DNA of 64,000 nucleotides, taken from assembly GCF_000350225.1 (NCBI RefSeq), contig NW_005178511.1:330442-394441 (forward strand), read 5' to 3'. Shown here one piece after another: positions 54,741 through 64,000 of this stretch. Position 1 is the stretch's first letter. The number at the start of each line of letters is the position of its first letter. Source of the stretch: Chondrus crispus (lineage: Eukaryota > Rhodophyta > Florideophyceae > Gigartinales > Gigartinaceae). A program made the position numbers and the translations under genes. The notes under the pieces were generated by a model that saw nothing but the letters and a program-made list of their open reading frames with translations, searched no databases and was not told the origin of the DNA.

Positions 54741-56330
54741 AGCAGATAGCTTATGGTCAGACATAACTACTTCAAACGAGAAAAATGAAGGCTTTGTAAT
54801 GGGCCGGATAACGTCGGGGCTTCATGGTTGTTGCATATCCTTTTTGGGCACAGCCGAACCCGGCACACTGCAAAGTCTGAGTTAGTCTGATACCCCAGAG
54901 AATGAGGAAAATCCAATGAATCCTGAATATTTGCAGTACAGTAGTAGTGCGGCATAGTGCGCACCCACGTTTTATCTGATACGGACACCTCGTCACTTTG
55001 GAAAAGGAATTGGCGAGCAAACCGAAACGCAGTTCGCACAGTAAGCACAACCACAACCCTCAACTTCATCTTCAAATCATGGCGACAAAGATGATGACAG
55101 AGCGATATCAGCATACGGAATGGGTGGGTTGGCACGGCTTTTATCAGGCAAGAGAAAGGTACAGTCTCGTTTGCTTTTATCCACAGTACATGCGAAAGTC
55201 GCCGTAAGATCTACACCAAGTGTAATATGGGGGATTGGAGAACACCAGAAGATATCGGATACAAGTATTGAAGCGACCAATGAGTAGAGATAAAAGACTT
55301 TGCAAGAGCAAATGATGTAAGGTATGTACGTTGCTCTGCGCGTTTTGAGCGTCCCTGGCAGTCAGGGCTCGAATTGGCATGAACATAGCAAAAGGAGTCA
55401 TCCATTCTGGCAGTGTGCAATCGCGGATCTGGGCGCCGTGGATGTGGTTGTGGGGCGGGGGACGCGCATTGTTGCCTCCCACATCTTGTCTTTAGCTGGC
55501 GTTTTTAGAAACGCCAACCCTGCAACCCTCTCACTGCCTTACACATTAGCCACGTAGCCCAGCGTGTATGTGGCAACGCTAACAGCCGTCGCCGTACACC
55601 TTAACAGTCCGCGAGGATTGGGTATATTTTAGGAAGATTTTGAAAAATGGCCTTTCTGGTAGCTGTGAGCTGGTTTCGGAAACAATGATTTTGCTCATAT
55701 CATGGGCACTGTGCTTTACCGTTACGCTCCTCCCCACCTCCCACCTTGCTCGCAAAAGAGGGAACCTCCAAGTTCCCGGACACCATTCCTTCTCCAAACA
55801 CTCCCGAATCATCCCCCAATCGCGGTTTCCGACCTGCACGAAGCAGGACAAAGCCAGCAACGCTAATCTTGAATCAGCGCCGCACTTTGTCTGCATCTCA
55901 CTACGCCTGAAAGGATCGTTTCGCATCCTTCGCTCGGCCTATCGGATTTTTGCTGCCGCAACTACCTCTCAGCCTTTACAGTTCTGGGCACCCCTCGGTC
56001 ATCAACTTGACGATGTTTCCGTGTGCGCAAACAATGCGCTGGTCCGGATGTAAAGCTGGGAAATCGCGGGAAGCGGGTGTACACCCTGAAACGTGTTGTG
56101 TGCCTCGCGATCAGGTTCAAGGTAAGAAAGCTGTCGCTGGGTACTACATATCTGCACTGCGTCTTAAACGAGGGAACTCCGGCGGCAATGGTTGTATTGC
56201 ATATTGCATAGAAGTGAATAAAGGAGCTGTGAGAAGACACGGTATTACAAAAAAGATTATTTTTCGATGTGATCTTGCATCCAAGCTGTACAGGAGGTTC
56301 CAGTCTGCCTGCCAATTCCCGAAGCTGAGT
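54741..56330. other. Spacer
   Basis: No gene recognised over about 1.6 kb. ORFs of 60-213 codons have no family features. Confidence 0.5.
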
Positions 56331-56533
56331 TTTGATCAAATGTTGTCGGGAGGGTTTTTGTTNNNNNNNNNNNNNNNNNNNNNNNNNNNNNNNNNNNNNN
56401 NNNNNNNNNNNNNNNNNNNNNNNNNNNNNNNNNNNNNNNNNNNNNNNNNNNNNNNNNNNNNNCACCACAAAACCACCACACCCCCCCCCCAACGATTCCG
56501 ATCTGTAAGGACAAAAACCCTCCCGACAACATT
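56331..56533. repeat. Hairpin spanning the assembly gap, with abutting palindrome
   Basis: TTTGATCAAA (56331-56340) overlaps by two bases a 23-bp arm (56339-56361) whose exact complement is at 56511-56533. The loop contains the 100-base N run and a C10 tract. Confidence 0.85.
56363..56462. other. Assembly gap (100 N)
   Basis: Exactly 100 undetermined bases, a common placeholder for a gap of unknown size. Confidence 0.99.
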
Positions 56534-56788
56534 ACCTCTTTTTCACCTCGTCTGCATGAGCTGCCAGGCTGTAAGAATGATGCATTTCTAAAAGCTCTTT
56601 GTGATATCGTGTGTCGAAAATTCGAACACTGTTTAGATTGAGACGCAAGAACGGTGTGTCCGGCACTATACTATTTATGGCAGCTTACTTCTCGCATTAC
56701 AACTGAGTTATTTGCTGATGGTCTTAATGAAAGCGGAGTGCTCCGACACTATTGAAGCAAGGATGAGAAGGATTCAATGTTTGGGTAG

Positions 56789-57298
56789 TTGGGGCGCTGG
56801 GAGGAGTTCGAAGCAAAAATAGAGGGGGCAGGCGGCAATCCACCATTTGAGAAGAATATCATACAGACTTTAGTTACTGAGTTCGACAAAGGGGCACGTG
56901 GTAACCAACCGTACTGCAGATGTGTTTTGCTTCCCCTTGGTAGAAGTTATGGTGTAATGGAAAGAACCTCGACTCTTTCCAGCAAGGCTATCATGCTTGT
57001 CCGCATTCCGCCTGGAAATTTGCCATTCATACACCAAGAGGGATATTTTTCTTATTCAACATATCTGCAGTATCACGGGTTTCAAGAACTTGGTATATTC
57101 GTCTGGCGCAACAAGGAATATTTACGGAAGTATCCACCCCCGAAGGATATTGAGCTTCTTTACTTCCATTGGGTTGTACGTGTTTGTCGAAATCCGTCTT
57201 TGGTTTCATTGGACCTTTGCGCCTTTACGAAGGCATTCCCATCAGAAATGAGGAGTGATTCCCACTTGGTAAACGTCCTCAGCAACAGTCCGTTTTAG
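56789..57298 (+). CDS. Hypothetical protein, 169 aa
   Basis: Unrecognised but protein-like, balanced composition with many aromatic residues (IHQEGYFSYSTYLQYHGF, ELLYFHWVVRVCRNPSLV). Convergent with the CXC-domain gene, 42 bp apart. It might belong to the same element. Confidence 0.35.
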   Translation: MGRWEEFEAKIEGAGGNPPFEKNIIQTLVTEFDKGARGNQPYCRCVLLPLGRSYGVMERTSTLSSKAIMLVRIPPGNLPFIHQEGYFSYSTYLQYHGFQELGIFVWRNKEYLRKYPPPKDIELLYFHWVVRVCRNPSLVSLDLCAFTKAFPSEMRSDSHLVNVLSNSPF

Positions 57299-57340
57299 AA
57301 AGTTTGTCTAGATACGCAGTGCCTCGACTGCAGACTACTA

Positions 57341-57925
57341 TTAATCAGTACTAATAAGATAAAGATATTCTTCAATATCTAGGTCTCCCTGCCGAACAGA
57401 GTCCATATATTCAATCGCGGAATAATCTTCTTCCGTAGCTGCTCTGACTTTCAGGCTATCGGAGGTGTCCGAGATTGCGTCTTTTCCATCCAAGTTCTTT
57501 GTGCCGTTTTCGGTCTCCTCGGTAGACTGATGGTCTAAACTTAAATGATTTGCGTTAATATCTAGGCCCACTTTTGTGAGTTTGTTCTCACATTTGCTGT
57601 AATCGCATTCACAGCCGGTGCACTTAACAGCACGTTTCACACAAGAGCACTGACGATTACTGCATTTTCCTTTGCAGCCACACTTGGCAATAAGACCGTG
57701 CATCTCGTTTGAAAGAAAAGGCACGTCCTCGTCTCTTTCCAGCACCACAGTACCTGTAGGCGAAAACCCTGAACCAATATCGCAACCTTCTACGACCGCT
57801 GAAGATAGGTCTTCAGAGCTTTCTTCCGCCCAGTATTTGAACACAATGAATTTAACCCTACTGGACTGCAGTGATATGTGCTCTGCGGGCGGCACGAGCT
57901 CAAATGAAGACTTCGCGGTATCCAC
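57341..57925 (-). CDS. CXC-domain C-terminus of the GDQ/PIN/CXC protein
   Basis: 194 residues. CGCKGKCSNRQCSCVKRAVK then CTGCECDYSKCENK is one tesmin/TSO1-type CXC repeat, which binds DNA through two zinc clusters. It is followed by an acidic Ser/Asp/Glu tail ending LYLISTD. In the related animal proteins a CXC domain sits at the same place. Confidence 0.75.
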   Translation of the reverse strand: MDTAKSSFELVPPAEHISLQSSRVKFIVFKYWAEESSEDLSSAVVEGCDIGSGFSPTGTVVLERDEDVPFLSNEMHGLIAKCGCKGKCSNRQCSCVKRAVKCTGCECDYSKCENKLTKVGLDINANHLSLDHQSTEETENGTKNLDGKDAISDTSDSLKVRAATEEDYSAIEYMDSVRQGDLDIEEYLYLISTD

Positions 57926-58019
57926 GACATATCTTCTTACGTCTAGTTCTCATTCTTTCGTTCCAACAGTACTTTCACTGAAAAATAAAGAACTTAAACG
58001 CCTTCTTATTTACTTTGCG

Positions 58020-59220
58020 TCACACGAAGCCTCGGTCCAGTTTTGTCGAAACTTTATCTTTACCTGTAGCAGTAACCAGTCTCTCGAATCCGTGTTTTTC
58101 GAGATAAGCCAGCAAAGTGAGTAGCTCACTTTTTGAATTGATTGTATCAGCTGTAATCACTCCCAAGACCGTTCTGTATGTTACTGCCGCCTTGAAGTAG
58201 ATCTCCGGCGAAATGCCATATGTTCTGGCAGTAAAATCGCATCCTGCAAGCACATAGACACACGCAATACTGATGGCATCCATTCCATACCAGGAGAGAT
58301 TGCGTCGCAGCTTGTCAATGTCAATCACATTTTCCCCCGAGCACATGAAGACCCCCTTTCCCTTTCATGCATCCAGCAAGGGCGAGGATCAAAAGTACAT
58401 CCGTGTCCTTCGATATTACTACCGTAGCACATCCCGTATCCATTTTATCAATCACGAAAACGTCTTCGCAATTAGGTTGTAAATTTGTGCTAGTGACGTT
58501 GAGCGTTGGCAGGACAAACTTTTCAAAGGCTGCTACAAACTGTGTCTCGGACTCCCCATGCGTAAGCGAGGTAGCTGAAATGCCCAGACCTGAAGCTCTT
58601 GATAGAGTCACAACGCGTGTCCTGGGAACCTGCAGCATTGTACCATTCCCTTGTAGCACGGGTAGGGGCCCTCCTTTCGATAAAACAGGCTCCGGCATTA
58701 TAAGAACCTCCCCGTCTCGCGGATTTTCGCAAATTTCATTCCGGATGGCTAGCTCTGGAAGAAGCTTTCTCCCATCCATCCCTATACAACTGCTGGAGAA
58801 ACAAAAGCAGCCGCCGTACAGGAATATTTGAACTTCTAGATCGTACTCCTCGGCAAGCTCTAGAGCAGCTACTCCCGCACAAAACAAATGCAGGGAACAA
58901 ATGGAGTCCCTGCTATCTCTCGAGCAGATCAGCGTTCCCCAAGGAACTGATATTGGAAGAAGGAACCCAATCCGTTTGAGCTCCCCACTCCCGCTTGCCT
59001 TCGACTCAGAATGCTTATCTCTTGTCGAATCACGGCGAGCTTGCTCTCCTTTCTTTTGAGAGATAACGTTTGTGGGGTCATCAATATGAAGATGCACCTG
59101 CTTTAGCAGTCTGCTGCGCCTTCCACCAAACCATGGCCGAAGTAGGTACTTGAGCTTGAGCAAAGTGATGTGAAAAATAGAACTGCCGCGCGTACCGTCT
59201 GTCTCTCTTCTCTTCTCCAT
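58020..59220 (-). pseudogene. PIN/FEN-like segment of the GDQ/PIN/CXC protein
   Basis: Frames 59220-58321 and 58346-58020. ATVVISKDTDVLLILALAGC gives the DTDV acidic motif typical of PIN/FEN nucleases, and ACVYVLAGCDFTARTYGISP gives the GCD motif that closes the metal site. Acidic pattern and spacing fit an XPG-like fold, but the N-terminal acidic residue could not be placed with confidence. Confidence 0.6.
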
Positions 59221-60394
59221 ATGTGATTCATGATACCAATCATCACTGTTCGGTACTGAGGCATTTGAAAGTCATAATAATAAGATATGCATTTCTCCAT
59301 ATGATGCGAAGCTCGGAGCCCACTGGGGATAGCTCCGTTATCTTTGTCGCTTAGTAAATGACTGAGAGCAGACACAAATTGACTCTTTTTTGCATGCCTC
59401 ACGCTTGAACCTGAAGATCTGTATGCATCTGCGAATGGCGACATGAGATAGCGAGCGGAATGTAACTTGTTCCATCTCTCACTCGCGTTTTCTGCACCCT
59501 CATTATCACCAGATTTAATAGAAGCATGCTCAGCAAGCGTCAGTGCAGTCATTAACTTTGTCACAGCTAGGCGACGTTCAGCTAACGACTTTCTGAGGTC
59601 CTTTGGGCTTTTTTTGTTTGAGAGGGGACGCAAGCACTTTGAGCGGCCATAGTAACACCCAATGTCGGTATCTGTCTTGACTTTGTCCATTCACCCTTGA
59701 GTCTCTTCCCGTTAAAGTAGGTGGCGATATCATTATCGGAGAGAGGGCCAAAGATGTCGGGAGGCATGGCAGAGGCATGCAACTCAGCACTAATTCTACC
59801 ATGTCTCTCCACATTAAGGATAAGGTCTTGGACTTTTTTATCCTTCAGTTCCTCATCCTCAGAACCAAGTACGTTGCAGAGCTTCTCAGAGTTTCTATGG
59901 TCTACTGAAAGGAAGCCCTTTTTTCTTAATAGTTCCAACATTGCAGACACAGTGCTGCTCTGTATTGCGGTTTTGTCGTACTGCCGCAGTAAAGAGCATT
60001 CCTGTCCCGCTGTGTCTTCACCACGTTGAGGCTTGTAAGTACGGGAAGCTGCTGTGACGCTTCGAATCCTCATTCGGGCATGTGAAACTGGCAACAGCGA
60101 CGCACCTGCCGTTTCGAGGTAAGGAAGCATCGTGACATTCATCCCCTTAACTAGTCTGATGATAAGCATTTCCAGAGCTTCGTCCAGATGCACATAATTC
60201 CAACCTCGCTTGTCGTAGGGGTTTCCAAGCCCAGCTGTAAAGCTTGGCACACTGGCTACCATTGCGCCAGGCTTGGCTTTGAAGAGTTCATCTAGAGTCA
60301 CCCTTGGCATGATGGAACGAAAAAATGCATAGAAAATGTAGAGCTCTTGGTACTTCAAGTGTCCAGAAGTATGCAGTATGTTATTCAGGCGCAA
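59103..60394 (-). pseudogene. Linker region of the GDQ/PIN/CXC protein
   Basis: Frames 60394-59582 and 59690-59103. Follows the GDQ domain after an in-frame TGA. Has LDELFKAKPGAMVASVPSFT, NPYDKRGWNYVHLDEALEML and the helical KDLRKSLAERRLAVTKLMTA. The D...EALEMLI pattern occurs at this place in related proteins. Frame change near 59.69 kb. Confidence 0.5.
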
Positions 60395-61220
60395 TCAGAA
60401 GCCATCAATGACATCCGTGTGCCCCGTTCGGGAGAAAACATGGAAGCCAATTGTTGGTAATAAGCATGCAAATAGTACAGGTCCAACAATGTGCCTTCCA
60501 TTCGGTGACTTTAAAAAGAACTCGTGTACCCGCTTCTGCAGAAGACGGCCAACTCTGAGGGTTTCTTCTGTGACATTTTGGTTCGTGCAACGAAGCAGAG
60601 TCGAATCTCGACTTATCCTCGTGGAAGCATTGTTTCTTGAGCTGCGAGCAGGAACGTTATCCACTGCATCTTTCAAGTCGGGGGACTCGGTCTGGACAAT
60701 ATCGCTTGTATGCAGTATCATCGCAGCGCAGATATTAAACAATACGGCTCGATTATTTCGTGCATGAGAATGTTTCAGAATGTTGTCCACTTGGCTTCTT
60801 GAAAGCCCTGAACACGCTGCTAGTTCCTCCAACCTAGTCCCATGTAGCATTTCCTTACACAATGGGTAAAGGCTCTGTTTCTCTATATGGAAAAAGCCCG
60901 GGAAAGGAATCACCCACTCGTGCACTCGGAGATCCTCCGCCATATATTCTGAAGGGGAACCTCTAACTGACTGTAGATAAGAATTTCTCCAAATCTTTAC
61001 AATCGTTATGTAAGTCGGCTGGTCGCCACTGGCGACGACGTAACGAGGACGACCTGGCTGCATCGGACTTAGGAGGTGTTTTAAAAGGGCAAGCTTCTGG
61101 TGTATCGTGAGAACGTCGGCTGCACTCAACTTGCAAATGTCTACAAATAAAACGTCTTGTTCAAAAGGAGTAGACTCTCCCGAGTCAAGGCCTCCATGCT
61201 GCTTGTAGTAGAACGCGAAA
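60395..61220 (-). pseudogene. GDQ segment of the GDQ/PIN/CXC protein
   Basis: Coding begins right at the insertion border (FAFYYKQHGGLDSG). The core is YVVASGDQPTYITIVKIWRN, then HEWVIPFPGFFHIEKQSLYP, LCKEMLHGTRLEELAACSGL. The GDQ-x(n)-lipxPGxFHxxx pattern matches the central region of the family; catalytic meaning is unknown. It may be a degenerate RNase H-like or transposase-like fold, but that is a guess. Confidence 0.6.
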
Positions 61221-61772
61221 CGTGGTCACGTGCTAAAACAAGGGTCGTTCGTGGGGCCGTGTACTAGGTAGCAAGGGGGAAGTGGTAGAGGCTTTCGGGC
61301 GACTGTAGAACCCGGCTGTACTCGCGAACCACGGAGACTAGAAGCGAACGACGCGGTGCTCGCGACCCAGCGGGGCTAACACACGGCCAGCGAACCGTGC
61401 GCGCGAGCGGGGAGGCAACACGCGACGTGGCCACGAGAGTCTTAGGGCGCGAGCGAGGATAACGAGAGAGCGTGAACGAGAAGAAGTTAGTTAGTACCGC
61501 GCAAATCCAAGAACGAGAGTTGCGTCCTTGGTCCTTGGTTGCTTATCCCCAAACCCATCCGGCGCAAGCGCCAACGACACTATATACTGTACTAGATCGC
61601 GGTCGAGATGTAACGGCTAGAGCTCACGAGGTCGCGTCATAATACACACGTGTACAAGCGCGGTAGTAGGTCCACCTGTGCGCGTGTCGAAAGCGAGCAA
61701 GGCTGGTGTAAATGGGCTTGGTACTGTACGTCGGGGTACTTGAGTTATCTAGATACACGTGTACACGAGTAG
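61221..61772. mobile_element. 552-bp insertion flanked by 7-bp direct repeat
   Basis: GC-rich, non-coding, bounded by CGCGAAA (61214-61220 and 61773-61779). The protein reading frames on its two sides meet in register across one copy of the repeat, so the boundary is well supported. The ends contain CACGTG-like sequence (TCACGTGC near the left, ACACGTGT near the right). No transposase. Solo LTR or non-autonomous element; termini are not TG/CA, which speaks against a simple LTR. Confidence 0.7.
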
Positions 61773-62822
61773 CGCGAAAAGGGTACTACAGTGGCACAGG
61801 TTTATCCCACACTGCTTGAAGCGTGACAAGAGGAGGCTTCTAAAATTAATACCCTTATTCTTGTAGAGCAGTTTTGTTTTTCCCCGCATGTACCCCGAAC
61901 CAGAACATAGTCCAAATAAGGCCTTTCTGTTTTGAAACACAGTACCGAAAACCACGTCGTAGAAATCGTTGAGTACAATTTCGTTTTCTGCAGAAGAAAA
62001 TGACGAAATGAACGCTGAACGAGTAGAAAATATTTGCTTCCGGTCGAGCCAGGTGTTCACACAATTACTTGTCCGTTCAACACTTGGAGCTTGTGTCTGT
62101 TCATGAGATGGCTTTTTACTGTGCACAATAGATTGTGTCGCATTTCCGCTGATGAGAGGTAGGCCTTTTCCCGATGCTTTCACGCTGTGATGGGGAAGCA
62201 TGTCAAAGTTGTCGATTTGGACAGTGATAACTCTGTCATGCAGTCTCACATTTTCGAAGACACCTTGCGCGGCCTGCTCCCTTTCCGCAATAAGTTCCTT
62301 TCTGAATGCTTCGGTAGTGTCGTAGCTTGTGACCAAGCCAAGGGCATGAAGGACACTTGTCCAATTGGACAAGTGTCCTTCATGCCCTTGGGCCCATCTT
62401 AAGATGGGCTCGACTCCATAATTCCGGCAACCAATAATGTCATACTTAGAGGGCCTACAGATAGTCTTGAGCGTGAAAGTACGTACTACTTGATCAATAA
62501 CTTTTAAGGCACGTATGCAGAGAAGAAAGTCACTCCTCGGAAAATAATTGGTGCTGTGTCCAGAAGAAAGAGACCTCTCCACAAACTTGTCCAAGTCATC
62601 AAGAGGCAGTTTTGCTTTCCTATTACAGATAGGAAACGATTCAATATATGACTCTTCTTTTGCACCAGCCACAATCTTCCAAGAAGCGAGCTGCCTATTT
62701 GATGCCATATCGAGAATAAATGATGCCCACAGCTTACTTGGAACAGCCCCGATTTCCTCCGAGAGAGACCAAAACCCCTCGACGATAAAAATCCTTTCTG
62801 CTGAGAAGACGTTCAGAAACAT
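61773..62822 (-). pseudogene. DNFD segment of the GDQ/PIN/CXC protein
   Basis: Overlaps the previous frame by about 90 bp (frame change near 62.79 kb). Contains RVITVQIDNFDMLPHHSVKA followed by a Gly-rich stretch and ISGNATQSIVHSK, the position of the DNxD...G...H pattern in related proteins. A double palindrome (62338-62409) lies inside and encodes LRWAQGHEGHLSNWTSVLHA without breaking the frame. Confidence 0.55.
62338..62409. repeat. Two abutting palindromes inside coding sequence
   Basis: A 54-bp perfect palindrome (27-bp arms meeting at 62364/62365) directly followed by an 18-bp perfect palindrome GCCCATCTTAAGATGGGC (62392-62409). Same layout as at 2325-2394. Confidence 0.92.
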
Positions 62823-63934
62823 TACCGAGAAGCTTTCTTCTTTCTTTCGAAGAAACAGAACTCTCTTCTGCTTTGGTAAGCGAAATTAAGCTTTGTAATT
62901 TATCTGACATGGCGATGGGGTGTGCATAACACCGAAACTTCCGTGACAGAGGGAAAATGTGCACGTTCTTTGCGGCAAGAACAGTTCCGATTCTTGATTC
63001 CACTGCACAGTTTGTGACGTTTTTTGGGGCTTCGCTTCGTTCGTTGAGCTTTGATCGTAAAGCAAAAACAGCTGAAAGGGGTAGAAATCTCGCAGTAGGC
63101 ACTGCTGGTATGGGTGATATAACCTTTTTCTTCAGTAGAACCGCTTGGTCTCGTAATTGGTCACTACCGCGAACGAACACGGAGTCTTGATTGTACGCAT
63201 CGAGCGCGTATAGTATACAATCAACGAGGCAACGATCAGTCGCGCTCTTGAGAGTAGCATTGTCGACATTCGGAGGTGTTCCGTCCGCTTCTTTCGAGAT
63301 GACATAACGACATGTCCCACATGCCTGCTTCCCTGCTACATCACAGAATTCGATTGAACCGGCACTGTGACTGTAGACTGCCTCGTTATACTCAAAGTAT
63401 GTTTCGATTTCTTCTAATGAGCCTCTACGCAGTTCTGGAAGGGGTCGGAGAATGTTATTCTTGGCCGCACAGCCTGCATCTTTGAAGACACATAGTCCAC
63501 TTTTCTTGCCCTTGATAGATGGCTCGACTAGCTCTGCTGCGGCACTAGAATGCCTCGTTTGGTTGTGATGAAGAGGACAGAAACGGGCATCAGCGATATT
63601 TTGAAGCAGAAAACTGGCATCCGACAAACGGATCCCCGACCTCTGGCTAATCTCCCCAAGAAAAACGCTCTGCGCCTCAAGTGTGAATAGCAGTACGTTG
63701 AAGAGCTGGAGATTCAGGACCGCCCGCGTTGTAGCTGCTCTACGCTTGGCAATTGATCTGTTTGGCCAGATTCTTTACGCTTCTCACAAATGTAGCAAAA
63801 CATGTCGCTGGTGTGGAGAGCATGCTAGTGTACGCCTTTTCCATGCTTGCAGAGCAGACTTGGATTTCCTTCCGTGTCGCTTGGGATCTGTTATCACGTG
63901 CCAGCCGAGTGTCGATGAACGGCAGTCCGTACAC
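62734..63934 (-). pseudogene. N-terminal region of the GDQ/PIN/CXC protein
   Basis: Frames 63934-63740 and 63627-62734. Helical start (MEKAYTSMLSTPATCFATFV, LNLQLFNVLLFTLEAQSVFL) then Cys/His-rich segment (DARFCPLHHNQTRHS, CGTCRYVI) and TDRCLVDCILYALDAYNQDS. The missing N-terminus lies beyond the window. Confidence 0.5.
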
Positions 63935-64000
63935 AGCAGAGTTGGGCCTGCCAATCTGTTTGTGAATGGGTTAGTTTGCGGTGTTGTGTCAACTCTCCTT

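Larger units (their letters stand above)
57341..63990 (-). pseudogene. Large multidomain gene/element: GDQ domain, PIN/FEN-like domain, CXC domain
   Basis: Minus-strand coding sequence of about 6.6 kb that runs off the right edge of the window. It recalls a family of long uncharacterised proteins that I know mainly from cnidarians and other invertebrates, with the order: N-terminal helical region, DN(F/I)D motif, GDQxxY region, PIN-like nuclease motifs DTDV and GCD, and a tesmin/TSO1 CXC domain at the C-terminus. It is broken by about five frame changes, one in-frame TGA (60395-60397), and an insertion (61221-61772). Whether the intact family is a host gene family or a transposon is open; repetition in unrelated genomes favours a mobile element. 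Confidence 0.6.

Noticed and set aside
61221-61772. Calling the 552-bp insertion a solo LTR
   Set aside because: No TG/CA termini at the borders fixed by the 7-bp direct repeat, and the duplication is longer than the usual 4-6 bp.

Overview
This is nuclear DNA of a eukaryote. A marine red alga (florideophyte) fits best, but that is an inference. The two host genes I recognise are GC-rich and intronless: a monodehydroascorbate reductase and a plastid-targeted membrane protein whose transit peptide has an early phenylalanine, as in red algae. They sit in a compact block at about 37.2-39.9 kb. Almost everything else is transposon sequence or anonymous AT-rich spacer. One 100-base assembly gap lies at 56363-56462.

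Layout. 0-3.3 kb: purine-rich spacer, a 21-bp minisatellite, a broken PIF/Harbinger transposase and a fragment of a trigger-factor-like chaperone. 3.3-5.0 kb: a hypothetical ORF, a CGG-rich tandem repeat and spacer. 5.05-7.44 kb: a pogo/Tigger-like element with an uninterrupted 670-aa transposase and subterminal repeats. 7.50-14.76 kb: a Ty3/gypsy fossil with 5-bp target duplications, carrying between pol and the 3' LTR an antisense gene that starts with a histone H3 tail look-alike. 15.1-17.0 kb: piggyBac transposase. 17.7-18.2 kb: small RING-H2 protein. 19.9-22.1 kb: Crypton-like tyrosine recombinase with a second ORF. 24.3-36.07 kb: a nest in which a LINE with a C-terminal restriction-like endonuclease is split by a second Harbinger element (29471-36067), which itself holds a 1.5-kb long-inverted-repeat transposon (34438-35952).

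36.07-37.06 kb: a cluster of near-perfect hairpins. 37.2-39.9 kb: host genes, convergent. 41.3-49.3 kb: three rearranged copies of a dispersed repeat with a tRNA-like segment, a 503-bp MITE, a tandem 54-bp repeat and a tandem 245-bp unit that looks like duplicated intron plus exon. 49.40-54.74 kb: a second Ty3/gypsy fossil, minus strand, with a chromodomain. 57.3-64.0 kb: a large minus-strand gene or element, open at the window edge, with a GDQ-type domain, a PIN/FEN-like domain and a tesmin-type CXC domain, interrupted by a 552-bp insertion.

Three observations stand out. (1) One retroelement encodes a protein beginning with 23 of 29 residues of histone H3 while its neighbour encodes a chromodomain, the classical H3-tail reader. 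(2) The GDQ/PIN/CXC multidomain family at the right edge does not match a transposon class I can name. (3) Hairpins of 19-29 bp arms recur, each with its own sequence, and at least five directly abut a second, shorter palindrome. In the first Harbinger transposase the pair is clearly a new insertion of inverted copies of local sequence, so the pattern records either an unusual break-repair process or an assembly artefact.
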